A DNA stretch of 64,000 nucleotides from JALHVH01 sp964585685 (GTDB lineage: Bacteria; Acidobacteriota; Aminicenantia; Aminicenantales; Saccharicenantaceae): positions 1 through 64,000 of the forward strand of contig CAZPEP010000068.1 of assembly GCA_964585685.1 (NCBI GenBank), given 5' to 3'. Shown here piece after piece: positions 43,042 to 50,663 of this stretch. Below the pieces are notes generated by a model. It saw only the letters and a program-made list of their open reading frames with translations, made no database searches and had not been told where the DNA came from. The first letter of the stretch is position 1. Each line of letters opens with the position of its first letter. The position numbers were made by a program, and so were the translations under genes.

Positions 43042-43527
43042 ATGAAACGAGCCCACCGGCCGGCCGTGTTCGCCGGCGCCCTTCTAGCCCTCGTGGTTTT
43101 GCTTCTCGCCGAGACGGTCGTGGTCAAGATCCAGACGACCAGCCTGCGGAAGGACCCCAAGTTCTATGCCGCCGCGGTCGCCGCCCTGAAAGCCGGGGAC
43201 TCCCTGGAAAAGCTGTCCGCCCAAGGCGGCTGGCTCCAGGTCAAGACCTTGGCGGGCGTCGTCGGCTGGGTCCATTCGAGCGCCGTCGAGACAAAGAAGT
43301 TCAACCTGATGTCCGTCGGTGGGACCATGAAGACCCAGGCTTCGGCCAACGAGGTCGCCCTCGCCGGCAAGGGATTCAACAAGCAGGTGGAGGACAGCTA
43401 TAAGTCGAAGCACGCGAGCGCCGATTTCGCGGCCGTCGACAGGATGCTCAAGATCGCCGTTTCCCCGGCGGAAGTCGAGGCCTTTGTCAAGAAAGGCAAG
43501 CTGGCCGGGTCCGGAGGCGGAAAGTGA
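43042..43527 (+). CDS. SH3-domain secreted protein
   Basis: 161 residues with a signal peptide (about 1-22) and a bacterial SH3 module: TTSLRKDPKFYA, then KLSAQGGWLQVKTLAGVVGWVHSSAVE. The C-terminal 70 residues are unfamiliar. SH3 modules of this type often bind cell-wall material or proteins. AGGAGG precedes the ATG at 43042. Its stop overlaps the GTG start of the next gene, the M48 protease, making them likely partners. Confidence 0.8.
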   Translation: MKRAHRPAVFAGALLALVVLLLAETVVVKIQTTSLRKDPKFYAAAVAALKAGDSLEKLSAQGGWLQVKTLAGVVGWVHSSAVETKKFNLMSVGGTMKTQASANEVALAGKGFNKQVEDSYKSKHASADFAAVDRMLKIAVSPAEVEAFVKKGKLAGSGGGK

Positions 43528-44444
43528 AGGCGTCCCGCTTCGCTTCCGTCGTTGCGGCCGCCGCGTTGGTGAGCCTCTTCCTGTCGCAGTGCTCCGTCGT
43601 CCAGGAGGGGGCCAAGGTCCTCGGGGACACGGGCAAGATCTCCGAGAAGGACCGGGATTCCATTGTCAAGGCGAGCGAAGCCGTGCGGTCGACCTTCTCC
43701 GAGATCACCGAGCAGGAAGAATACTATATCGGCCGAGCGGTATCGGCCCTGATCCTTTCCCGCTATAAGGCATATGTGAACGACGGGCTCACAGACTTCG
43801 TGAACGTCTGCGGTAAAACCATCAGCTATTCCTCCGATCGGCCGGAGACCTTCGGTGGGTATCACTTCCTCGTCCTGGACACCGAAGAGATCAACGCCCT
43901 GGCCGCTCCCGGCGGGTTCGTCTTCGTCACGAAGGGCCTCCTCAAGAGCTGCAAAGACGAAGAGATGCTGGCCTCGATCCTCGCTCACGAGATCGGCCAC
44001 GTCGCGGCCAAGCACGGCCTCCAGTCCATCAAGAAATCGCGGTTGGTCGACGCCTTCAAGATCCTGGGCAAGGAGGCCGCGACCCGCTATGGGTCCAAGG
44101 AACTGGCCGAGCTCACGGGCGTCTTCGAGAACGTCCTGGGCGACATCGTCGAGGGCCTGGTCGAAAAGGGTTACGACCGGAAATATGAGTATGAGGCCGA
44201 CGAGTTGGCCGTCAAGTACGCGGCTGCGACCGGCTACGATCCGAACGGCCTGGCGCGTTTCCTGAAGACCATGACCGGCGGCCCGGCGGCGGGAGGCGCC
44301 AAGGGCTGGTTCAAGACGCATCCTTCGGCCGAAGACAGGCTCGGCAGGGTCAACTCCCAAATCAAGGGGATGGGGACCGTTCCCAAAACACTGGACGTCC
44401 GGACGGGGCGCTTCCTCCAGGCCGCGAAGGGATTGAAGCCCTAG
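43524..44444 (+). CDS. Peptidase family M48, predicted lipoprotein
   Basis: 306 residues from a GTG start in a GTGA overlap with the SH3 gene. The N-terminus is a signal with lipobox-like L-S-Q-C. The zinc site H-E-I-G-H is near residue 154, with the third ligand in YEADELAVKYA (about 225). It resembles BepA/LoiP-type periplasmic proteases that police outer-membrane assembly. A ten-base gap separates it from the cyclase gene. Confidence 0.87.
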   Translation: MKASRFASVVAAAALVSLFLSQCSVVQEGAKVLGDTGKISEKDRDSIVKASEAVRSTFSEITEQEEYYIGRAVSALILSRYKAYVNDGLTDFVNVCGKTISYSSDRPETFGGYHFLVLDTEEINALAAPGGFVFVTKGLLKSCKDEEMLASILAHEIGHVAAKHGLQSIKKSRLVDAFKILGKEAATRYGSKELAELTGVFENVLGDIVEGLVEKGYDRKYEYEADELAVKYAAATGYDPNGLARFLKTMTGGPAAGGAKGWFKTHPSAEDRLGRVNSQIKGMGTVPKTLDVRTGRFLQAAKGLKP

Positions 44445-44459
44445 ACCGGACCCGTGCGG

Positions 44460-46544
44460 ATGTCCAAGAAGCTCGCCCGGGGCCTCGCCGTCGGCGGAAC
44501 CGTCTTCGTCATCGCTTTCCTCATCCAATCCCTGGGGCTCTTCGAGTCGCTGGAATGGAAGTCCTGGGACCTCAGGCTGAGGCTGTTCTCGTCGGCCTCC
44601 CGGGCGGACCGGAATATCGCCCTCATCCTTATCGATCAGGAAAGCCTCGACGTCTACGAGAAGTCCCAGAGCCTTCCGTGGCCCTGGCCGCGCCAGATAT
44701 ATGTTGCCCTCGTGGATTATCTCAAGGCCGGCGGTGCGAAGGCGGTCTTCTTCGACCTTATCCTGAGCGAGAGCTCGCGGTACGGGGTCGAGGACGACGA
44801 GATTCTGGCCCGGGCGATGGCATCCACGGGCAATATTTTCGTCCCGTTCTTCCTGAGCGACGAGGCGAAGAACAAGGATGAGGGCGCGCTCCGGGAACTT
44901 GCGCGATTCGCCCTTCCACCTTCGTCGGTCCCGGGGGGGGCCGCCGAGGCGCTCCGCTCGGCCTCCCTCCCGATCGAAGTCCTCCTCAGGGCGGCGGCAG
45001 GTTCGGGGAACGTCCGATTCGCCCCGGACGGGGACGGCATTTTCCGCCGTATTCCTCTTGCGTTCGCCTACGAGGGCCTCATCCTCCCCTCGCTCCCGCT
45101 CGCAATGAAAGAGTTCGTTGGGAAGAAAGCGGAGATGGGGAAAGTCCCTCTCGATGGCCGGGGGCGCATGATCATCCGCTATCATGGCCCGACCGGGACC
45201 TACCCGACCTGGTCGGCTGCGGCCGTCATCAATTCCTGGGCCCAAATGGACGAAGGCAAGGAACCCCAGATCGATCCCCGGGAGTTCTCCGGCAAGACCG
45301 TGCTCGTCGGGACGAGCGCCCCCGGGCTCCTTGACCTGCGCCCTACCCCCTTCAGCTCCGTCTGTCCCGGGACCGAGATCCAGGCCGCGGCCCTGGACAA
45401 CCTCCTGAACCGCGATTTCGTCCGCGTCCCGCCCGGCGCCGTCGCCCTCCTTTATATCCTTGCCCTGTCCCTGCTCGCCCCCGTCGTCATATCGTTCACG
45501 AGCAGGACCTGGAAGGTCGCCGGCCTCTTCGCGCTCTTCGCGGCGCTCCCGGCCGCGGCCTCCTTGCTGGCCTTCGTCGCGGGAACCTGGCTGCCGTTCG
45601 CCGTTCCGGTCTTCGCGGCGCTCCTTGCCAGCGTGGGCGCCTCGCTCCTTAATTACGGCGTCGAGGGGCGCCAGCGGCGCTTCATCAAGAGCGTGTTCCG
45701 GCACTACCTCAGCCCCGACGTCATCGAGAGGATTCTCGAGAACCCCGCGCTCCTTGCCCTGGGAGGAGAGAAGAGGGAGATCTCGGCCCTCTTCTCCGAC
45801 GTGGCCGGGTTCACGTCCATCTCGGAAAAGCTCACTCCCGAAGAGCTGGTCGAGCTCCTCAACGCCTACCTCTCGGAGATGACGGATATCATCCTGGCCT
45901 CGGGCGGGACGCTGGACAAGTACGAGGGGGACGCCATCATCGCCTTCTGGAACGCGCCGCTCGACCAAGCGGACCACGCGTTAAGGGCCTGCCGGGCGGC
46001 CCTGAGGTGCCAGAAGAAACTGGCGGAGATGAGGCCGGAATTCGCCCGACGGTTCGGCAGCGAGGTCTTCGCCCGCATCGGCCTCCATTCCGGGCCGGCC
46101 GTCGTCGGGAACATGGGCTCGCGCAAGAGGTTCGACTATACGGCCATGGGTGACACCATGAACCTGGCCTCGCGGCTCGAGGGCGCCTGCAAACAGTATA
46201 AGGTCTTCCTCCTGATCAGCGAGGAAACCCGCGATGCGGTCAAGGACGCCGTTCTGACCCGCGAGATCGACATGCTCCGGGTCATCGGCAAGAAGCGTCC
46301 CGTGCGCGTCTTCGAGCCGATCGCGGAGCGGGAATCGGCCACCGCGGAGGAGATCGAGCGAGTCGCGATGTTCGAACGCGGGCTCGCGGCCTATCGGGCG
46401 CGGGATTGGGACGGGGCCGCCGCGCTGTTCGGTAGCTTTCCGGACGACCCCCCGTCGGCGATCTACCTCCGACGCTCGGCGGCGTTCCGCGAATCGCCTC
46501 CGCCCGCAGACTGGGACGGAGTCTATGAACTCAGGGAGAAATAG
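44460..46544 (+). CDS. CHASE2-domain adenylate/guanylate cyclase (class III)
   Basis: 694 residues. A first helix (about 8-26) leads into an extracytoplasmic CHASE2 sensor (about 40-320), followed by three helices (about 325-400) and a class III cyclase domain (about 430-610). The domain has the metal aspartates in F-S-D-V-A-G-F-T and K-Y-E-G-D-A-I, the lysine of the latter fitting adenine recognition, and the GDTMNLASRLE loop. All catalytic positions appear intact, and cAMP is the likely product. A GTG at 44454 is an alternative start. Two genes downstream is a cyclic-nucleotide-gated channel. Confidence 0.92.
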   Translation: MSKKLARGLAVGGTVFVIAFLIQSLGLFESLEWKSWDLRLRLFSSASRADRNIALILIDQESLDVYEKSQSLPWPWPRQIYVALVDYLKAGGAKAVFFDLILSESSRYGVEDDEILARAMASTGNIFVPFFLSDEAKNKDEGALRELARFALPPSSVPGGAAEALRSASLPIEVLLRAAAGSGNVRFAPDGDGIFRRIPLAFAYEGLILPSLPLAMKEFVGKKAEMGKVPLDGRGRMIIRYHGPTGTYPTWSAAAVINSWAQMDEGKEPQIDPREFSGKTVLVGTSAPGLLDLRPTPFSSVCPGTEIQAAALDNLLNRDFVRVPPGAVALLYILALSLLAPVVISFTSRTWKVAGLFALFAALPAAASLLAFVAGTWLPFAVPVFAALLASVGASLLNYGVEGRQRRFIKSVFRHYLSPDVIERILENPALLALGGEKREISALFSDVAGFTSISEKLTPEELVELLNAYLSEMTDIILASGGTLDKYEGDAIIAFWNAPLDQADHALRACRAALRCQKKLAEMRPEFARRFGSEVFARIGLHSGPAVVGNMGSRKRFDYTAMGDTMNLASRLEGACKQYKVFLLISEETRDAVKDAVLTREIDMLRVIGKKRPVRVFEPIAERESATAEEIERVAMFERGLAAYRARDWDGAAALFGSFPDDPPSAIYLRRSAAFRESPPPADWDGVYELREK

Positions 46545-46557
46545 GGAAGGGGCTATC

Positions 46558-47376
46558 ATGGATGTCCAATTCTGGGGGGTCAGGGGAACGTTCCCGTCGC
46601 CCGGGAAAGACAAGACCCGTTACGGCGGCCACACGCCGTGCGCCTCGGTCATGTCCGGGTCGGGAGAGATCGTCGTCGTCGACGCGGGCACGGGGATCAA
46701 GGACTTCGGCGACTATCTGATCCGCGAGCGCGGGGGGGAACCCCTCCGGGTCACCCTCATCCTGACCCATTTCCACTTGGACCACGTCATGGGCTTCCCG
46801 TTCTTCGCCCCGTTGTTCCGCCCGGACGTGGAGATAACGGTCTACGCGCCCGCCCTCCCGACGGAGACCGAGAGGTACCTCGGAGGCCTCGTCGCCGGAA
46901 AATACTTTCCTGTCGAACTCTTCGAGACCAAGTCGCGCAAGACCTACAGAGAGGTCCCCCCCGACGGGCTCGTCCTTGGCGGGGTCAAGATCACCCATCA
47001 CGAGCTCCGCCATCCGCAAGGGAGTCTCGCCTACAGGTTCGAGGAGGGCGGGAAGAGCGTTGTCTTCGCCACGGACACCGAGCATCCCGAGGACGGCGTC
47101 GACGACGATCTCGCCGCGTTCGCCGCGGGCGCGTCCCACCTCGTCTGCGACGCGACGTTCACTCCGGACGAATATGTGAACGGGAAACGGGGTTGGGGCC
47201 ACTCGACCTGGCTCGAGGGGACCCGGTTGGCCGCGGCGGCGGGCGCGGCCGACCTCCTGCTCTCGCACTTGAACCCCGACCATGGGGACGACCTCGTCGA
47301 CGGCCTGGCCGCTTCGGCCAGGGAACATTTCCGAAGGACGTCTGCCGCCCGGCAGGGGCTGCGGCTGTTCGTTTAA
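46558..47376 (+). CDS. Metallo-beta-lactamase-fold hydrolase (phosphodiesterase-like, COG1235)
   Basis: 272 residues starting MDVQFWGVRGTFPSPG, typical of the COG1235/PhnP-like branch. Metal ligands: T-H-F-H-L-D-H near residue 64, H in HHELRHPQGS, D in ATDTEH and H in LLLSHLNPDHG. Several members of this fold hydrolyse cyclic phosphodiesters. Lying 13 bases after the cyclase and 11 before the channel gene, a role in removing the cyclic nucleotide is plausible but not shown by the sequence. Confidence 0.85.
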   Translation: MDVQFWGVRGTFPSPGKDKTRYGGHTPCASVMSGSGEIVVVDAGTGIKDFGDYLIRERGGEPLRVTLILTHFHLDHVMGFPFFAPLFRPDVEITVYAPALPTETERYLGGLVAGKYFPVELFETKSRKTYREVPPDGLVLGGVKITHHELRHPQGSLAYRFEEGGKSVVFATDTEHPEDGVDDDLAAFAAGASHLVCDATFTPDEYVNGKRGWGHSTWLEGTRLAAAAGAADLLLSHLNPDHGDDLVDGLAASAREHFRRTSAARQGLRLFV

Positions 47377-47387
47377 GGAGGGGCGCC

Positions 47388-48977
47388 ATGCCCGACGCAA
47401 CGCTGTCGAACTGGACTCTGTATATCGAGATCGTCGCCGGGTGCGCCGCCCTGGGGCTGGCGGCTTTCCTCACGGCCGCGTTCCGGGGGCCGCTCAGGAA
47501 GCATCCTTTCCTAACGCGTCTCCTCCTGCCCGCGTCGTTCATCCTCGTCGCCCTCGCCTTGACCTCGCGGGCGGCGCGGCGGCTCCTGCCTGTGAGGGCC
47601 CGATTCTTCGATTTCGTCCATGCCGGGCTCGTCTTCTTTGCGGTCGTCTTCATCGTCTGCCTCGTCGACGCCTCGATCCAAGCCTGGTTCAAGAGACGAA
47701 AGGCGCGGTACCCGGTTCCCGGAGTCCTTCATGGCTTCATCCTGGCCGTCCTCTACCTGGCGCTCGTCTTCATGATCCTCAAGGGGATCCTCGGCATCAA
47801 CATCACGCCCTTCCTCGCCACTTCGGCCATCCTGACCGCCGTCATCGGCCTCGCCCTGCAGGGCGTCCTTAGCAACATCCTGGCCGGGCTTTCCCTTCAT
47901 TTCACACGGTCCTTCAGCCGGGGCGACTGGGTGAAGATCGGCGAAACGGAGGGCGTCGTCATGGAGACGAACTGGCGCGAGACGCGCATCCTGGACCGGG
48001 CCTCGAACATGATTGTCTTGCCCAACAACGCTGTGGCCTCGGGGACGATTACGAACTTCTCCCAGCCCGACCCGAAGGCGGCGATTACCCTGCCGCTCAA
48101 GGTCGGCTATGAGGCGGCCCCCGCCCTCGTCCTCGCGACGCTCACGGCCTCCGCCCGGGAGGTCCCTGAGGTGATCGCCTCCCCGGCGCCGATGGCCTAT
48201 ATCCTCGGCTACGATGACCTCGGGGTCTCCTACCTGCTCAAGTTCTGGATCCAGGACTACCAGCGGAAGTTCTCCATCTCGACCGAGGTCGGGCGCCGCG
48301 TCTGGTACAAGTTCAAAAGGTTGGGCATTGCCATCCCGATGCCCCTATCGGGCCAATTGGCCCGGGTCCTGGAGACCGTCGACAAGAGTGGGGCGGAGGA
48401 GGAGGCGGGGAAAGCCGTCGAGCGCAATCTCATCGACCTCCTCAACTCCTCGTTCCTGAGGCATCAGGAAGGGGACCGGGCGGGCCAGGCCATCCTGACC
48501 GACGCCGAGGCCCGGGAGCTTGCGGGCCTCGTCCGCCGCGTCGTTTTCACGCCGGAAGAGACCCTCTTCCGGCAGGGGGAGAAAGGCGAGGCTTGCTACG
48601 TCGTCGCTAGGGGAAAGGTCAAGGGGCGGATCACGACCGAAGAAGCCGGCAAGTCCTTCTCGTCGGAGTTCCACACCGGCCCCGGGGGGATCGTCGGGGA
48701 GATGTCCCTCTTCACCGGGATGCCCCGGACGGCCACCGTCACCGTCGAGGAGGAATCCGAGCTTCTCGAGATCGGTGCCGAGGCGTTCGTCGAGCTCCTC
48801 GCCCGTAATCCCGGTCTGGCCGACTCGGTGGCCGAGATCGTCAGCCTGCGGAACCGGAACAATCTCGAGTCCCTCCGGAAGATCAAGGAGCTTTCGGCCG
48901 TCGACCTCGAGGCGGGGAGCAACAAGAAGAACGTGCTGGAATATCTCCGGAAACTGGTCGGGCTATTCAAGAAATAG
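47388..48977 (+). CDS. Cyclic-nucleotide-gated small-conductance mechanosensitive channel (MscS + CNB)
   Basis: 529 residues: four N-terminal helices, the MscS pore and beta domain (TAVIGLALQGVLSNILAGL, SRGDWVKIGETEGVVMETNWRETRI), then a C-terminal cyclic-nucleotide-binding domain (FRQGEKGEACYVV, GGIVGEMSLFTGMPRTATV). The arginine of the P-R-T-A phosphate cassette is present, so nucleotide binding is expected. AAGGAGG precedes the ATG at 47388. Its position after an adenylate cyclase suggests direct gating by cAMP made by its neighbour. Confidence 0.92.
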   Translation: MPDATLSNWTLYIEIVAGCAALGLAAFLTAAFRGPLRKHPFLTRLLLPASFILVALALTSRAARRLLPVRARFFDFVHAGLVFFAVVFIVCLVDASIQAWFKRRKARYPVPGVLHGFILAVLYLALVFMILKGILGINITPFLATSAILTAVIGLALQGVLSNILAGLSLHFTRSFSRGDWVKIGETEGVVMETNWRETRILDRASNMIVLPNNAVASGTITNFSQPDPKAAITLPLKVGYEAAPALVLATLTASAREVPEVIASPAPMAYILGYDDLGVSYLLKFWIQDYQRKFSISTEVGRRVWYKFKRLGIAIPMPLSGQLARVLETVDKSGAEEEAGKAVERNLIDLLNSSFLRHQEGDRAGQAILTDAEARELAGLVRRVVFTPEETLFRQGEKGEACYVVARGKVKGRITTEEAGKSFSSEFHTGPGGIVGEMSLFTGMPRTATVTVEEESELLEIGAEAFVELLARNPGLADSVAEIVSLRNRNNLESLRKIKELSAVDLEAGSNKKNVLEYLRKLVGLFKK

Positions 48978-48990
48978 GCCTGTTTTTTTT
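48961..48990 (+). terminator. Intrinsic terminator after the channel gene
   Basis: GG-CTATT and AATAG-(G)-CC form a short stem with one bulge overlapping the stop codon, followed by TG and eight T residues. Confidence 0.5.
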
Positions 48991-49041
48991 CGCGGAGATA
49001 GGTATAATCGTCCCTGCGGAAATTTCAGAAGGAGGTATCGG

Positions 49042-49719
49042 ATGCGCGAAAGGATTAGGTTTTCCGGAAAGAGTGTTTTCGTCCTGCTGGCGGTCATCGC
49101 TCTGGTCCTGTCGTTCGCCTGCGGCAAGAAGAGCGGGGCGGAAAAGGCTCTGTCCGCGGCCAAAGAAGCGGCCCAAGAGGCCGCCGGGACGGTCATCCCA
49201 TCGAACGCCAACGCCCAGAACGATTATACGAAACCCTATCTGACCGACGAAAAGATGACCAAGTTCGTCGAATCCCTGCAGGAGGATGTGAACCCCTTCG
49301 ATGTCCTCTTCAAGGGCGGCCAGATGATGAATATGTCGGATATCGAGAAGAAGACTAAGGAATACAACGGCTTCGCCCAAAAGTACGGTTTCGCCGACTT
49401 CGGGGACTATATGGCCGTTTGGGGTCGGATCATGATCGGCGACATGATGATCGCCTCAGAGAAAATGACCAAGGACATGATCAAAGGGATGGAAGATACC
49501 ATCCGGATCGCCGAAGAGAACCTGAGCAAGCCCGACCTGAATGCCGAAATGAAGACGATCTACGAAGAACAGATCAAGAGCGCCAAGACGTCGATCGAGG
49601 AATCCCAGAAGCCGGACGACACGTCCGACCTGAACGCGGAAGACCTGGCCCTGGTCGCGAAATACAAGGCCCAGATCGACGAGGCCACCAAGAAATACCA
49701 GACGAAGCCGGGCAACTGA
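49042..49719 (+). CDS. Hypothetical lipoprotein, helical and charged
   Basis: 225 residues with a signal ending L-S-F-A-C, so probably lipid-anchored. The mature part is rich in K, E, D and M and predicts as mostly helical, including a TIRIAEENL...IKSAKTSIEE coiled-coil-like stretch. AGAAGGAGG lies ahead of the ATG at 49042, and TATAAT at 49003-49008 may give it its own promoter. I do not recognise a family. It follows the channel gene by 64 bases, with a terminator between. Confidence 0.7.
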   Translation: MRERIRFSGKSVFVLLAVIALVLSFACGKKSGAEKALSAAKEAAQEAAGTVIPSNANAQNDYTKPYLTDEKMTKFVESLQEDVNPFDVLFKGGQMMNMSDIEKKTKEYNGFAQKYGFADFGDYMAVWGRIMIGDMMIASEKMTKDMIKGMEDTIRIAEENLSKPDLNAEMKTIYEEQIKSAKTSIEESQKPDDTSDLNAEDLALVAKYKAQIDEATKKYQTKPGN

Positions 49720-49896
49720 GCCGGAGCCCCGAGACGGGGCGCGAAGCAGATGTTGGCCGCGGGCCGGCCTCGACCTGAGATGACGGGTTGGTGTTTCTAA
49801 TGGCCCTGCCGGGGGCTGCTTCCTGAGCGGCCGACGGGAGATAAAGGCTGATACCTCCGCCCGCTCGGGGCAGGCCCCGACTCCTGTCCCGTTCCC

Positions 49897-49925
49897 TTGA
49901 AAACCGGGGGGGATTCGGCTATAGT
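49897..49925 (+). promoter_or_regulatory. Sigma-70 promoter of tRNA-Arg
   Basis: TTGAAA (49897-49902), a 17-base gap and TATAGT (49920-49925), 19 bases before the tRNA. Confidence 0.55.
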
Positions 49926-49944
49926 TTACCCATCGAACTGAGAC

Positions 49945-50019
49945 AGCCCTGTAGCTCAGTATGGATAGAGCAACGGATTCCTAATCCGTGTGTCGGGGGT
50001 TCGAGTCCCCCCAGGGCTA
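49945..50019 (+). tRNA. tRNA-Arg (anticodon CCT), CCA not encoded
   Basis: Cloverleaf: acceptor AGCCCTG/CAGGGCT, D stem GCTC/GAGC, anticodon stem ACGGA/TCCGT with loop TTCCTAA giving CCT, and T arm GGGGG-TTCGAGT-CCCCC. The discriminator A is followed by CTC rather than CCA, unlike tRNA-Ala in this window. A mosaic region begins right after it. Confidence 0.92.
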
Positions 50020-50189
50020 CTCTCCCTAATTCTCTGATACCGAACATTTTAGGGACATTTCTAATAGGGGATTCGAGGGTTCTTTTTTCGCCATGTCACA
50101 CGGGTGTAACAGATTTCCCCCATTTTGGGTAGGAAAAGCACCAGACTCAGGCCCCGGAGCCTCACCCAAAAACTGGTCCAGCCAGATGG

Positions 50190-50270
50190 GCTGGCTTCAA
50201 TTGGCCAGGCCTTGCCGCACCAGCCGTAGCCGGCGATGACGAAGTTCAGTCCGGCTAGGAGGACGTCAAG
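50190..50270 (-). pseudogene. S-adenosylhomocysteine hydrolase fragment
   Basis: Minus-strand codons from 50267 read D-V-L-L-A-G-L-N-F-V-I-A-G-Y-G-W-C-G-K. That is the NAD-binding loop of the adenosylhomocysteinase family (compare LLAGKNxVVAGYGWCGxG). A stop lies just upstream and similarity ends after about 22 residues. It is a relic, not a gene. Confidence 0.55.
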
Positions 50271-50491
50271 GGGTTTCTAACCGAACCTTCTTCTCTTTCC
50301 TTGCTCACCAGCGGACCATCTCAAGCTCCCAGCATTCTGAAAGACGAAACCGCTTGACTTGCATGAGAAAGGAGCTAACAATGACAGACGTCAGGGAAGG
50401 AATCTGTTCAATTTCCCTACGAATCATGTGAAGGATCCAAGTGGCGAATGGCAGCCAGCTGCGGTCTGAGGGCAGAAAAGAGGCTTTTTTC

Positions 50492-50542
50492 AAGGCCCCT
50501 TCGAAAGGGTAACTGTGTCCGCGAAGGGGCCTTATCTTTTTT
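50492..50542 (+). terminator. Strong intrinsic-terminator-type hairpin
   Basis: AAGGCCCCTTCG (50492-50503) and CGAAGGGGCCTT (50522-50533) form a perfect 12-base stem around an 18-base loop, followed by ATCTTTTTT. It lies 120 bases before the acetamidase gene, so it could end upstream transcription or attenuate that gene. Confidence 0.7.
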
Positions 50543-50663
50543 AGAAATGAAAAATGAAGGAGGTGATAACGAAGGAGGATAGAGCGACCGTTTGCCTTCT
50601 CGATGCTTCTCGTAGCTTCTCAGGTTTTCTCAAGTCCGTGGATTAAGAAAAGGAGCCGGAAAA

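Larger units (their letters stand above)
50020..50663. other. Non-coding stretch with gene scrap and hairpin
   Basis: 644 bases without an intact gene. It contains a short S-adenosylhomocysteine hydrolase scrap on the minus strand (near 50190-50270), a strong terminator-like hairpin (50492-50542) and a perfect GGAGGTGAT ribosome-site-like string at 50561 that is not followed by a sensible ORF. Confidence 0.55.

Noticed and set aside
43398..45977. An 859-codon open frame on the minus strand across the M48 and cyclase genes
   Set aside because: It is antisense to two well-supported genes, its composition is charge-repetitive, and no domain is recognisable.
50381..50428. A 15-codon ORF with AAAGGAG upstream, a possible leader peptide before the 50492 hairpin
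   Set aside because: The nearest promoter-like sequence overlaps its start codon, and the peptide has no regulatory codon run. Too weak to list as a gene.
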